64,000 nucleotides of DNA from Candidatus Chryseobacterium colombiense (GTDB lineage Bacteria > Bacteroidota > Bacteroidia > Flavobacteriales > Weeksellaceae): the NCBI GenBank assembly GCA_029203185.1, contig CP119310.1:2232001-2296000 (forward strand), given 5' to 3'. Shown one piece after another: positions 7,030-16,271 of the stretch. The position numbers were made by a program, and so were the translations under genes. The notes under the pieces are model-generated. The model was not told where the DNA came from. It made no database searches and saw only the letters and a program-made list of their open reading frames with translations. How positions within the stretch are numbered: position 1 is the first letter of the stretch; the number at the start of each line of letters is the position of its first letter.

Positions 7030-10000
7030 ATGTTAAAACAATTTATAGAAAGACCGGTACTCTCTACCGTGATCTCCATAATACTTTTATTATTGGGGGC
7101 TCTGTCCCTCTTTAATTTACCCATTGCCCTCTTTCCGGATATCGCTCCTCCAAGCGTTCAGGTGACGGCATTTTATCCGGGAGCAAACGCGGAGGTGGTA
7201 GCACGTTCTGTGGCAACACCTATCGAAGAAGCCGTGAACGGGGTGGAAAACATGACCTACATGACTTCCAACTCCAGTAACGACGGTACCATGACATTGA
7301 ACGTCTTCTTCAAGCAGGGTTCTGACGCGGACAATGCTGCGGTAAACGTACAAAACCGTGTATCCAAAGCGATGAGCCAGCTTCCTCAAGAGGTTGTTCA
7401 GGCAGGGGTTTCTACTCAGAAAGTACAGAACAGTATGATCATGTTCATGGGATTAACAAGTAATGATCCTAAACAATACGACGAACTGTTTTTACAGAAT
7501 TATTTAAAAATCAATATTATTCCGCAAATTCAACGTATTCCAGGGGTTGCTCAGGCACAAGTTTTCGGAACGAGAGATTATTCCATGAGACTTTGGCTGA
7601 AACCGGACAGATTAGCCGCAAACGGACTTTCGCCTCAGGAAGTTTTGAATGCAGTGAAAGATCACAACTTAGAAGCCGCTCCGGGTCGTTTGGGACAGGG
7701 AAGTAAGGAAACTTACGAATATATCTTAAAATATAAGGGTAAATTAAACAAGAACGAAGACTACGAAAATATTGCCATCAAAGCGAACAGCGACGGTTCA
7801 TTCCTAAGATTGAAAGATGTTGCAAGAGTAGAATTCGGATCTTATACCTATACAGCAGCTAACAGAGTTGACGGGAAACCAGTAGCCGGATTTGCCATCA
7901 TGCAGACTGCCGGTTCGAACGCCAACGAGATCTTAACAGAAATTGAAAAACAGGTTGACCAGTTCAAAACAACCCTTCCAAAAGGCGTAGAACCGATCAT
8001 CATGTACAACTCTAAAGATTTTTTAGACGCGTCTATTCATCAGGTTGTTGAGACATTGGTAATTGCATTTATTCTGGTATTTATTGTAGTATATATTTTC
8101 CTTCAGGATTTCAGATCTACATTAATTCCTGCAATTGCCGTTCCGGTTGCGATTATCGGTACCTTCTTCTTCTTGCAGTTATTTGGTTTCAGTATCAACA
8201 TGTTGACGTTGTTTGCATTGGTACTCGCCATTGGTATTGTGGTAGATGACGCAATCGTTGTGGTAGAAGCCATTCACTCCAAGATGGAACATACAGGAAT
8301 GCCTGTGGAACAAGCCACAACAAGTTCGATGAGTGAAATTTCCGGAGCGATTATTTCCATTACATTGGTGATGTGTGCCGTGTTTATTCCGGTTGGTTTC
8401 ATGCAGGGTCCTGCGGGAGTTTTCTACAGACAGTTTGCCTTTACATTGGCGATTGCGATTTTAATTTCTGCGGTGAATGCCTTAACATTAAGTCCGGCTC
8501 TTTGTGCTTTATTATTAAATGATCCTCAAGGTGAGCACGGTGAACATGGCAAAAAAACTGGTTTCGGCGCGAAATTTTTCAATGCTTTCAATACAAGCTT
8601 TAATAATTTAACTAAAAAATACATTTACAGCCTTAAATTTTTAATTAAAAACAAATGGGTTGCGGTTGGCGGATTAGTTCTTATTACTGCGGTAAGTGTT
8701 TTCTTAATTAAAAAAGCACCATCAGGATTTATTCCTACAGAAGATCAGGGGTTCATCTTGTATGCGGTAAACACGCCTCCGGGAAGTTCATTGGACAGAA
8801 CGCACAATGCAACCGAACAAATCGATAAAATCATAGACGGTGAAAAAGCGAAAAACCACCTTTGGGTTGCAGACGGTCTGAACTTCATCAGTAATGCGAA
8901 TGCTTCTCCATACTCTGCAGGTTTTATCAAATTAAAAGATCATGATCAGCGAGGTGAAATCACCGATCCGGATCAGATTGCAGCAGGATTAACAGGGAAA
9001 GTTTCCCAGGTGAAAGATGCAAGTGCATTCTTCTTCAACTTCCCTACAGTTCAGGGATTTGGTAACGTTTCCGGTTTTGAATTTATGCTTCAGGACAGAA
9101 CGAACGGTTCTTTAGAACAATTGGGAACAAATACTCAGGCTTTCATTGGAGAATTGATGAAACGTCCGGAAATTGCATTCGCTTTCACAACGTATGCAGC
9201 AGGAAATCCACAATTCACCATTGAGGTTGATAATGATAAAGCCAATCAGCTTGGCGTTTCTATCACAGAATTGATGCAGACGATGCAGATTTATTACGGA
9301 AGTAGCTTCGTTTCAGATTTCAACAGATTCGGAAAATACTATAGAGTAATGGCTCAGGCGGATATTCCTTATCGTACCGACGCGAATTCTCTGGAAGGAA
9401 TTTATGTTAAAAATAAATCAGGCGAAATGGTTCCTGTAAAAACATTGGTAACCTTAAAAAGAAGCTTCGGACCTGAAACAGTGACAAGAAACAACCTATT
9501 CAATGCGGTTACAATTAACGGAACTCCCAAACCTGGCTACAGTACCGGAGACGCGATCAAGGCTGTAGAAGAAGTTGCGCAGAAATCACTTCCAAGAGGT
9601 TACGGTTACGAATGGACGGGAATCACTCGTGAAGAAATCAAAACAAGCGGACAGACAGCATTTATCTTTATGCTAAGTATTTTGTTTGTGTATTTCTTGT
9701 TGGCAGCTCAGTATGAAAGTTATATTCTACCGTTTGCCGTTATTTTAACGATTCCAACGGGTATTTTCGGAGTATTTGCTTTTACAGGATTGGCTGGAAT
9801 TGATAACAACATTTACGTTCAGGTTGGATTGATCATGTTGGTCGGATTATTGGCGAAAAACGCGATCCTGATTGTAGAATTCGCAGTGCAAAGAAGAAAT
9901 GCGGGAAGATCATTACTGGAATCTGCGCTTCAGGCTTCAAGGCTACGTTTAAGACCGATCTTAATGACCTCATTTGCCTTCATCATCGGTATGCTTCCAT

Positions 10001-10212
10001 TGGTTTGGACTCAGGGAGCTTCCGCAAAAGGAAACCACTCGATCGGTATGAGTACAGTGGGTGGAATGTTTACAGGTGTTGTATTCGGAGTCTTCATTAT
10101 TCCTGTAATGTTTGTGATTTTCCAATACTTACACGAAAAAATGCCGAGCAGAAAAAAGAAAAGACTTCAAAAACAAAAATTGGAGCAAGAACTTTTAACT
10201 CCGGCTCACTAA
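7030..10212 (+). CDS. RND multidrug efflux pump, HAE-1/AcrB type
   Basis: A 1060-residue inner-membrane proton/drug antiporter. The N-terminal helix begins with FIERPVLSTVISIILLL. Two large periplasmic loops alternate with two groups of transmembrane helices. The proton-relay aspartates are visible in GIVVDDAIVVVEA (TM4), and the relay lysine in GLLAKNAILIVEFA (TM10). Length and order match AcrB/MexB. It follows the adaptor by 96 bases and precedes the channel gene. Substrates cannot be read from the sequence; relatives export hydrophobic drugs, dyes and detergents. Confidence 0.96.
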   Translation: MLKQFIERPVLSTVISIILLLLGALSLFNLPIALFPDIAPPSVQVTAFYPGANAEVVARSVATPIEEAVNGVENMTYMTSNSSNDGTMTLNVFFKQGSDADNAAVNVQNRVSKAMSQLPQEVVQAGVSTQKVQNSMIMFMGLTSNDPKQYDELFLQNYLKINIIPQIQRIPGVAQAQVFGTRDYSMRLWLKPDRLAANGLSPQEVLNAVKDHNLEAAPGRLGQGSKETYEYILKYKGKLNKNEDYENIAIKANSDGSFLRLKDVARVEFGSYTYTAANRVDGKPVAGFAIMQTAGSNANEILTEIEKQVDQFKTTLPKGVEPIIMYNSKDFLDASIHQVVETLVIAFILVFIVVYIFLQDFRSTLIPAIAVPVAIIGTFFFLQLFGFSINMLTLFALVLAIGIVVDDAIVVVEAIHSKMEHTGMPVEQATTSSMSEISGAIISITLVMCAVFIPVGFMQGPAGVFYRQFAFTLAIAILISAVNALTLSPALCALLLNDPQGEHGEHGKKTGFGAKFFNAFNTSFNNLTKKYIYSLKFLIKNKWVAVGGLVLITAVSVFLIKKAPSGFIPTEDQGFILYAVNTPPGSSLDRTHNATEQIDKIIDGEKAKNHLWVADGLNFISNANASPYSAGFIKLKDHDQRGEITDPDQIAAGLTGKVSQVKDASAFFFNFPTVQGFGNVSGFEFMLQDRTNGSLEQLGTNTQAFIGELMKRPEIAFAFTTYAAGNPQFTIEVDNDKANQLGVSITELMQTMQIYYGSSFVSDFNRFGKYYRVMAQADIPYRTDANSLEGIYVKNKSGEMVPVKTLVTLKRSFGPETVTRNNLFNAVTINGTPKPGYSTGDAIKAVEEVAQKSLPRGYGYEWTGITREEIKTSGQTAFIFMLSILFVYFLLAAQYESYILPFAVILTIPTGIFGVFAFTGLAGIDNNIYVQVGLIMLVGLLAKNAILIVEFAVQRRNAGRSLLESALQASRLRLRPILMTSFAFIIGMLPLVWTQGASAKGNHSIGMSTVGGMFTGVVFGVFIIPVMFVIFQYLHEKMPSRKKKRLQKQKLEQELLTPAH

Positions 10213-10219
10213 TATAATG

Positions 10220-10499
10220 ATTGACAAAACTTTGAGAATATTTCAAATATATTTTGAACCATTAAGATTTTAATTAAGAAGCTTAGAATATTAAGTTTAG
10301 CTACGCTTTTAAAATAATGTTTATTAAAAATCAATTTGATTTTTTCTTAATTAAGCTTAATTCCTTAACTATTCTTAATGGTTCAAATAAAATAAAAATA
10401 GAGAAGAAACTATTCAAACTAATATCATAAAAGAGCAAAGCATTTTCTCCTACTAAAGACTTCTTTGCACTCATAACTTCTCAAAGTTTTGTAATCAAT
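10220..10499. repeat. outer inverted repeat enclosing palindromic element copy A
   Basis: CAAAACTTTGAGAA (10225-10238) is an exact reverse complement of 10478-10491. Short ATTGA/TCAAT extensions lie outside it. The arms enclose the smaller palindromic element at 10252-10387, so nearly the whole gap between pump and channel genes can fold on itself. Confidence 0.65.
10252..10387 (-). repeat. imperfect palindromic element (ACCATTAAGA family), copy A
   Basis: About 136 bp bounded by TTTTGAACCATTAAGA and TTCTTAATGGTTCAAA. Its reverse complement matches copy B (12143-12275) over nearly the full length, including the internal AAAGCGTAGCTAAACTTAAT segment. It has no coding capacity and looks like a MITE or REP-type hairpin element. 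Confidence 0.75.
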
Positions 10500-10559
10500 T
10501 AAAAAATTATGAAATCGCAAGATTACATAAGACCTTTTAATAAAAATAAATATTTACTT

Positions 10560-11972
10560 ATGAAAAGAATATTAAATATCATCATCGCTTTTGGACTGGC
10601 TCTAGGTTCGGTCTCCTGCGTGTCGAAACTGGCATTCAAGGAGCCTGAGCTTGAGCTTCCCGAAACGTTCAAATATACTGCAACTGCCGATACAGCAAGC
10701 GTTGCCAACTTAGAATGGAAACAGTTTTTCAACGATCCGATATTGCAAAACCTGATTGAAAAAGGAATTAAAAACAATTACGATTTACAGATTGCTTTAA
10801 AACAGGTTGCTTCTTCACAGGAAAAATTAAAACAGGCAAAATATCTTCAGTATCCTGATGTAGGTTTTGGTGTTACTGCACAAATTTCAAAACCTTCCAA
10901 AAACAGCATGAACGGGCAAAGCTTAAATTTATTTTTAGGAAAAAGCTATGTTGAGGATTACAATGCAGCATTCAATTTATCTTGGGAAGCCGATATTTGG
11001 GGAAAAATTAAAAATCAGCAGGAAGTTTCTAAAATGCAGTATCTGCAGACTTATGAAGCAACAAAAGCAATTCAGACACAAGTTGTGGCAGCCATTGCTC
11101 AAGGATATTATAATTTATTGATGCTCGACAAACAATTGCAGATTGCCAACTCAAATTTAGAATTGAGCAAAAACACGCTTTCTTTAACAGAAAAATTATG
11201 GAAAAGCGGGGATACAACTTCTCTGGGAGTTCAGCAGGCAACAGCTCAAAAGCAATCTACAGAACTTCTGATTACACAATTGGAACAAAATATTGCCATC
11301 CAGGAAAATGCATTAAGTATTTTAGTTGGGGAAAATCCGGGAAAAATCAGCAGAACGATTGAAATGTCAGATACCTCTTTGCCACAAGATATTTCTGCGG
11401 GGCTTCCTGCAGCGATGGTAAGCCGTCGTCCAGATGTTCGTCAACAGGAATTGGTATTGTTGGAATCCAATTCAATGGTGGGAATTGCTCAGGCAAACAT
11501 GTATCCTTCATTGAAAATTACAGCAAATGGTGGAGTAAATTCATTTAAAATTGATAACTGGTTTCAGATTCCGGCTTCATTATTCGGTTCTGTTTTAGGA
11601 GGATTGACTCAACCCATTTTCCAGAAAAGACAATTGAAAACAGATTTAAATGTTGCTAAAATCCAGAGAGAGAAAAACGTATTGGCTTTCCGTCAATCAG
11701 TTTTAAATGCGGTAGGTGAAGTTTCTGATGCCTTGGTTTCAAATGAAAGTTTAAAAGTTCAGGAACAAAAAGCAACAGAACAGGTTGCAACGTTAAAAGA
11801 CGGAATTAAGAGTGCCGAAATGCTTTACAAAGGCGGGATGGCAAATTATTTAGAAGTAATAACAGCTCAAGGAAATTCTCTACAGGCAGAGCTAAATTTG
11901 GCGTCCGTAAAAAGACAGAGATTAAGCAGTATTGTAGACTTGTACCGAGCTTTAGGAGGCGGTTGGAAGTAG
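10560..11972 (+). CDS. RND efflux outer-membrane channel lipoprotein (TolC/OprM, NodT type)
   Basis: A 470-residue outer-membrane efflux protein. The lipoprotein signal ends in LGSVSC with lipidation at Cys 20, as in OprM/NodT proteins. Two OEP repeats follow, each with long helices; characteristic segments are LEWKQFFNDPILQNLIEKG and SRRPDVRQQELVL. An upstream in-frame ATG at 10509 would add 17 polar residues before the signal, so 10560 is preferred. It completes the tripartite pump, but the 280-bp repeat-filled gap before it could hold its own promoter or damp read-through. Confidence 0.92.
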   Translation: MKRILNIIIAFGLALGSVSCVSKLAFKEPELELPETFKYTATADTASVANLEWKQFFNDPILQNLIEKGIKNNYDLQIALKQVASSQEKLKQAKYLQYPDVGFGVTAQISKPSKNSMNGQSLNLFLGKSYVEDYNAAFNLSWEADIWGKIKNQQEVSKMQYLQTYEATKAIQTQVVAAIAQGYYNLLMLDKQLQIANSNLELSKNTLSLTEKLWKSGDTTSLGVQQATAQKQSTELLITQLEQNIAIQENALSILVGENPGKISRTIEMSDTSLPQDISAGLPAAMVSRRPDVRQQELVLLESNSMVGIAQANMYPSLKITANGGVNSFKIDNWFQIPASLFGSVLGGLTQPIFQKRQLKTDLNVAKIQREKNVLAFRQSVLNAVGEVSDALVSNESLKVQEQKATEQVATLKDGIKSAEMLYKGGMANYLEVITAQGNSLQAELNLASVKRQRLSSIVDLYRALGGGWK

Positions 11973-11997
11973 TAAATTAAAATTATATTGTTAATGG

Positions 11998-12027
11998 AAT
12001 GCGGTCTTTCGGGGCTGCATTTTTTTG
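11998..12027 (+). terminator. terminator after the efflux operon
   Basis: A 9-bp stem (11998-12006 with 12013-12021, two G-T pairs) is followed by a T run to 12027. Confidence 0.8.
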
Positions 12028-12048
12028 TTTAACTAAACTTTTTTAACC

Positions 12049-12131
12049 ACTCTCACTGTCATTCTGAACGAAACAAAGTGAAGTGAAGAATCTAAATTGT
12101 TAACAAAGATTCTTCCTTCGTCAGAATGACA
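12049..12131. repeat. dispersed inverted repeat, TGTCATTCTGA family, copy 2
   Basis: The left arm runs CACTGTCATTCTGAACGAA to GAAGAATCT; the right arm runs AGATTCTTCC to TCGTCAGAATGACA. The TGTCATTC ends face outward. It abuts palindromic element copy B, so two repeat families lie side by side in the 352-bp gap before miaA. Confidence 0.75.
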
Positions 12132-12142
12132 ATGTGTGAAAG

Positions 12143-12275
12143 TTTAAAACCATTAAGAGCATTTAAGTTGTTAAGTTTAATTAAGAAAAATCAAATAGAT
12201 TTTTATAAACATTATTTTAAAAGCGTAGCTAAACTTAATATTCTAAACTTCTTAATCAAATCTTAATGGTTAAAA
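12143..12275 (+). repeat. imperfect palindromic element (ACCATTAAGA family), copy B
   Basis: About 133 bp bounded by AAACCATTAAGA and TCTTAATGGTTAAA. It is inverted relative to copy A and estimated by eye to be about 85 percent identical to its reverse complement. Copies A and B flank the outer-membrane channel gene. Confidence 0.75.
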
Positions 12276-12324
12276 TTATGTCTAATATTTTTCAAAAAAA
12301 TGTGGAAATCTCTGGAAAATAAAA

Positions 12325-13245
12325 TTATTTCAAAGTCTCTTTATTGATATACTCAATCAACTGATCAAAATCCTCCTTCGAATATCCCAACTGCAAATAA
12401 TGAATATCATCCGCTTTTCGATACCAGGTCAATTGGCGTTTTGCATATCTCCGGCTGTTTTTCTTAATTTCAGAAACGGCAAAATCCAAATCCCATTCCC
12501 CATCAAAATATTTGAATAATTCAGAATATCCAACGGTTTTCAAAGCAGTCAGATCTTTAAATTCTTCCAGACTTTTTGCCTCTTCCAACAAGCCTTTTTC
12601 CATCATGATATCCACTCTCTTATTGATTCGATCGTACAATTCTTCTCTCGGTGCTTCAATTCCAATTCGAATTGTAATAAAATCTCTTGAATCTTGTGAA
12701 ACAGCAATTTGTTCCGAATACTTTTTATTCGTCTGCCAAATGACATCAATTGCCCGTAAAAGTCTCCTGTGATTATGAAAATCAACCACTTCAAAATATT
12801 CGGGATCCAATTTTTTTAGAATTTCCTGAAGTTTTTCGATGCCTTCGTTTTCGAGAATATCATGTAATTTTTTCTGATTTTCCTCGTCAGCTTCGGGTAA
12901 ATCATTCAACCCTTCAATTACAGCTTTTTCGTACATCATACTTCCTCCCACCAAAATGACGGTATCATGATCTTTAAAAAGTTCGTTGAGTTTTTTTAAG
13001 GCATCTTCTTCATATTGCCCAATGGAATAGTATTCCTGAACTGAAAGATTTCCAATAAAATGATGAGGTGCTTCTGACAATTCTTCTGCAGAAGGTGCGG
13101 CAGTACCAATTTCCATTCCTTTGAAAAACTGGCGGGAATCACAGGAAATAATTTCCGTATTGAAATGTTTTGCCAGATCAATTGCCAATCTCGTTTTACC
13201 AATTCCGGTAGGTCCTACAACAGAAATCAAATTTTTCTTTTTCAC
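12325..13245 (-). CDS. miaA: tRNA dimethylallyltransferase
   Basis: A 306-residue enzyme that transfers the dimethylallyl group to N6 of A37 in tRNAs reading UNN codons. The P-loop VVGPTGIGKT is at residues 9-18, followed by the DSRQFFKGMEIGTAAPS segment typical of MiaA (substrate-binding DSRQ-x-Y/F). The central HNHRRLLRAIDV and the C-terminal RRYAKRQLTWYR blocks are also diagnostic. It stands alone on the minus strand between two palindromic repeat elements. Confidence 0.96.
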   Translation of the reverse strand: MKKKNLISVVGPTGIGKTRLAIDLAKHFNTEIISCDSRQFFKGMEIGTAAPSAEELSEAPHHFIGNLSVQEYYSIGQYEEDALKKLNELFKDHDTVILVGGSMMYEKAVIEGLNDLPEADEENQKKLHDILENEGIEKLQEILKKLDPEYFEVVDFHNHRRLLRAIDVIWQTNKKYSEQIAVSQDSRDFITIRIGIEAPREELYDRINKRVDIMMEKGLLEEAKSLEEFKDLTALKTVGYSELFKYFDGEWDLDFAVSEIKKNSRRYAKRQLTWYRKADDIHYLQLGYSKEDFDQLIEYINKETLK

Positions 13246-13312
13246 ATCGCTAATTTACGAAAATTTGATTTTTTTGTTTTAATCTCAAAGTCACAAAAAA
13301 ATTGTGTCTTAA

Positions 13313-13431
13313 TTTTGAACCATTAAGAATTTGGTTAAGAATAAATCTAATAGATTTTTCTCAAGCATTATTTTAAAGCAAAGTTCATCTTAATATTCTA
13401 AATTTCTTAATCAAAATCTTAATGGTTAAAA
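13313..13431 (+). repeat. imperfect palindromic element (ACCATTAAGA family), copy C
   Basis: About 119 bp from TTTTGAACCATTAAGAA to TCTTAATGGTTAAA. It has the same orientation as copy B, with the right half (TTAATATTCTAAATTTCTTAATC) best conserved and the centre shortened. It lies between the divergent miaA and yicC genes. Confidence 0.7.
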
Positions 13432-13462
13432 TCGAACTTGATCTTAACGTTAAAGTTTCATC

Positions 13463-13495
13463 TTGTCACACTATAGACTTAAATGTTTATCTTTG
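13463..13495 (+). promoter_or_regulatory. promoter of yicC-gmk
   Basis: TTG (13463-13465) and TATCTTTG (13488-13495) are spaced 22 bases apart and fit the Bacteroidota -33/-7 pattern. The ATG follows 17 bases later. Confidence 0.6.
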
Positions 13496-13512
13496 TACGA
13501 CAATAAAAAACT

Positions 13513-14370
13513 ATGATTTTATCAATGACAGGCTTTGGTAGAGCCGAAGACGTTTTTGAAGGAAAAAAAATTACAATAGATATTAAATCACTGAACAGCA
13601 AAAGCTTTGATTTGAATATTAAAATTCCTTTGCGTTACAAAGAAAAAGAATTTGAAATCAGAAAAATTCTTAACGATAGACTCATCCGTGGAAAAGTAGA
13701 CTGCTACGTTAATATAGAGAATCTAGAAGAGACAAACGACGTAAAAATCAATAAAGGATTAATTGATTCTTACATTAATGAACTTCGAAACATTGCCTCC
13801 GATGGACCGGATTTTGAATATCTGAAAATGGCGGTAAGACTTCCGGACGCTATTACTTCCAGACCCGATGACTTGTCTGAAGGAGAATGGGAAGCTTTAG
13901 CAAAAATTGTAAATGCTGCGATTGACCGTTTCGAAGAGTTCAGAAAAACAGAAGGCAAAATCCTGCATGAAGAACTGGAAAGAAATATTCAGAATATTGA
14001 TAAATATCTAGGTGAAGTTATTCCTTTTGAAGAAGAAAGAATCATCGCTGTAAGAGAGCGTTATCAGAAAACTTTAAAGGAATTCGAAAACGTGGATGAA
14101 ACCCGTTTCTATCAGGAAATGGCCTATTTCACAGAAAAACTGGATATTTCTGAAGAAAAAGTAAGATTAGCCCAGCATTTGAAATATTACAAAGAAGTAA
14201 TGGACAATGAGGATTTCAACGGAAAAAAACTTGGTTTTATTTCTCAGGAAATCGGCCGTGAAATCAATACTTTAGGTTCAAAAGCCAATCATGCACAAAT
14301 TCAGAAACTGGTGGTGATGATGAAAGATGATTTGGAAAAAATTAAAGAACAGACATTAAACGTACTATAA
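13513..14370 (+). CDS. yicC: YicC-family endoribonuclease
   Basis: A 285-residue protein opening with ILSMTGFGRAE, the signature of the YicC N-terminal domain. The C-terminal DUF1732 part ends with the strongly conserved GKKLGFISQEIGREINTLGSKA segment. Enterobacterial YicC is reported to cleave RNA and to affect small-RNA turnover; the role in Bacteroidota is not established. As in many bacteria it lies just upstream of gmk, here 75 bases apart. Confidence 0.92.
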   Translation: MILSMTGFGRAEDVFEGKKITIDIKSLNSKSFDLNIKIPLRYKEKEFEIRKILNDRLIRGKVDCYVNIENLEETNDVKINKGLIDSYINELRNIASDGPDFEYLKMAVRLPDAITSRPDDLSEGEWEALAKIVNAAIDRFEEFRKTEGKILHEELERNIQNIDKYLGEVIPFEEERIIAVRERYQKTLKEFENVDETRFYQEMAYFTEKLDISEEKVRLAQHLKYYKEVMDNEDFNGKKLGFISQEIGREINTLGSKANHAQIQKLVVMMKDDLEKIKEQTLNVL

Positions 14371-14445
14371 CTTAGTTGATAGTTATTAGTTGATGGTTGT
14401 TGGGTTTTTACAGCTGTCAACTAAAAATTATCAACCAACAACAAT
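14371..14445. repeat. imperfect inverted repeat between yicC and gmk (TAGTTGATGG type)
   Basis: The left arm contains AGTTGATAGTTATTAGTTGA. The right arm CTGTCAACTAAAAATTATCA is its imperfect reverse complement, and the pair fills the intergenic gap. Effect on gmk expression is unknown. Confidence 0.55.
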
Positions 14446-15018
14446 ATGAATAAAGTTATCATATTTTCAGCACCGTCCGGAAGCGGAAAAACGACATTAG
14501 TAAAACATTCTCTGGAAGTTTTTGATGAACTGCAGTTCTCAATTTCCTGTACTACAAGACAACCGAGAGGAAGCGAAGTTCATGCGGTAGACTACCATTT
14601 TTTAACACCGGATGAATTCAGACAGAAAATTTCGGAAGATGCGTTTGTAGAATTTGAAGAGGTTTATACAGATAAATATTACGGAACTTTAAAATCTGAA
14701 GTTGAAAAGATCTGGAATCGGGGAAAAGTCGTAATTTTCGATGTTGATGTAAAAGGCGGAATTTCCCTAAAGAAATATTTTGGAGAAAAGGCATTGTCAA
14801 TTTTCATTGAACCACCTTCCATCGAAGAGTTGGAACGAAGATTGATTTCAAGAAATACAGATGATGCAGAAACCATTAAAACCCGTGTAGCAAAAGCAGA
14901 AGAGGAAATGTCTTATGCCGATGAATTTGACAAAATCGTCATTAATACGGATTTGGATGAAGCAAAAAAAGAAATAGAAAGTTTAATAAAAAATTTCATT
15001 GAAGAAACTGGAAATTAG
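14446..15018 (+). CDS. gmk: guanylate kinase
   Basis: A 190-residue enzyme making GDP from GMP and ATP. P-loop SAPSGSGKTTL is at residues 8-18, and the GMP-binding segment SCTTRQPRGSEVHAVDYHF with EFEEVYTDKYYGT follows. The lid region ends with ARVAKAEEEM-like residues (here TRVAKAEEEMSYADEFD). Length matches the family. It lies in a run with yicC and nadA. Confidence 0.97.
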   Translation: MNKVIIFSAPSGSGKTTLVKHSLEVFDELQFSISCTTRQPRGSEVHAVDYHFLTPDEFRQKISEDAFVEFEEVYTDKYYGTLKSEVEKIWNRGKVVIFDVDVKGGISLKKYFGEKALSIFIEPPSIEELERRLISRNTDDAETIKTRVAKAEEEMSYADEFDKIVINTDLDEAKKEIESLIKNFIEETGN

Positions 15019-15079
15019 AAATCAGATGTTAGTAAAAAAATCTAACCCCTAATTTCTAAAGTCTAACTTCTATAATTAA
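15019..15079. repeat. imperfect inverted repeat between gmk and nadA (AAATTAGAAAT type)
   Basis: AGAAATCAGATGTTAG is an imperfect reverse complement of CTAACCCCTAATTTCT (13 of 16 matching). It is a third kind of palindromic spacer in adjacent gaps. Confidence 0.55.
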
Positions 15080-15095
15080 AAACATTGAGGTTGAT

Positions 15096-16115
15096 ATGAG
15101 TACCGAAACACTAGAAAAAGCTAAATCTACAATTCCCGTAAAAGGATTTCTGGACATTAAAGATTTAGTGATTCCTCAAGGAGAAGAGCTTGTAAAAGCA
15201 ATTCTTAAATTGAAAGAAGAAAAAAATGCGGTAATCTTAGCGCATTATTACCAGCCTGGAGAAATTCAGGATATTGCCGATTTTTTAGGAGATTCACTAC
15301 AGTTGGCAAGACAGGCAAAAGATACCAATGCCGATATGATCGTATTCTGCGGAGTTCACTTCATGGCGGAAGCAGCAAAAATCCTGAACCCAACTAAAAA
15401 AGTTGTTCTTCCGGATACAATGGCAGGATGTTCTTTAGCAGACGGTTGTTCTGGAGAAGGATTAAGAAAAATGCGTGAACAGCACCCAAATGCTTTGGTA
15501 GCGACCTACATCAACTGTAATGCTGAAACAAAAGCAGAGAGTGATATTATCGTAACAAGTTCAAATGCTGAAACGGTAATTGAAGCCCTTCCAAAAGACA
15601 GACCTATTATTTTTGCACCTGATAAAAACTTAGGAAGATATCTATCCCAAAAAACAGGACGCGATATGATTCTTTGGGACGGAAGCTGCATCGTTCACGA
15701 AGCATTTTCCATGGAGAGAATTGCAAAACAATTAGCAGATAATCCGGACGCAAAATTAATTGCTCACCCGGAAAGCGAGGAAGCTGTTCTAAAACTGGCT
15801 CATTTTATAGGCTCTACTTCTGCATTGTTGGATTATGTACAAAAAGACGATTGTCAGAAATTTATCATTGCTACAGAAGAAGGGATTTTACACGAAATGA
15901 AAAAACGTGCTCCCCATAAGGAATTGATTCCGGCTTTGGTTTTTGATGAAACCTGCAACTGTTCGGAGTGTTTTTATATGAAGCGTAATACAATGGAAAA
16001 ATTGTATTTATGTATGAAATATGAACTTCCTGAAATTCTGATCGACGAAGAATTAAGATTAAAAGCATTAAAACCGATCGAGGCAATGCTTGATCTTTCA
16101 AAAAGTATCAAATAA
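15096..16115 (+). CDS. nadA: quinolinate synthase
   Basis: A 339-residue iron-sulfur enzyme condensing iminoaspartate with dihydroxyacetone phosphate to quinolinate in de novo NAD synthesis. The three cluster cysteines expected by position are visible: Cys 112 in AGCSLADGC, Cys 198 in GSCIVHE, and Cys 292 in the C-terminal C-N-C-S-E-C motif (residues 287-292). The VILAHYYQPGEIQDIAD segment near residue 45 is diagnostic. nadB and nadC are not in the window. Confidence 0.97.
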   Translation: MSTETLEKAKSTIPVKGFLDIKDLVIPQGEELVKAILKLKEEKNAVILAHYYQPGEIQDIADFLGDSLQLARQAKDTNADMIVFCGVHFMAEAAKILNPTKKVVLPDTMAGCSLADGCSGEGLRKMREQHPNALVATYINCNAETKAESDIIVTSSNAETVIEALPKDRPIIFAPDKNLGRYLSQKTGRDMILWDGSCIVHEAFSMERIAKQLADNPDAKLIAHPESEEAVLKLAHFIGSTSALLDYVQKDDCQKFIIATEEGILHEMKKRAPHKELIPALVFDETCNCSECFYMKRNTMEKLYLCMKYELPEILIDEELRLKALKPIEAMLDLSKSIK

Positions 16116-16118
16116 ATC

Positions 16119-16149
16119 AAAAGCACTGTTTTTACAGTGCTTTTTTTCT
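16119..16149 (+). terminator. terminator after nadA
   Basis: A 10-bp stem AAAAGCACTG / CAGTGCTTTT (16119-16128 with 16135-16144) with a T tract. Confidence 0.85.
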
Positions 16150-16271
16150 TTAGAATTAATTTTCAAAACAATCTGCGCTCACGTCTAAACACATTCGACA
16201 CTTTGGGGATAATGCAAAATATTGTACGCAAGTAAAGCGCATCTTGGGAGTTTTCCGTATGTGCTAATTTA

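Noticed and set aside
7117..7389. Long minus-strand ORF inside the pump gene
   Set aside because: It is a shadow frame of a strongly conserved RND transporter sequence, with no independent signals.
16156..16242. 28-residue minus-strand ORF with four cysteines, downstream of the two cysteine-rich peptide genes
   Set aside because: It lacks the MKNLKK leader and double-glycine site, is in another frame, and four cysteines can arise by chance in a short ORF.
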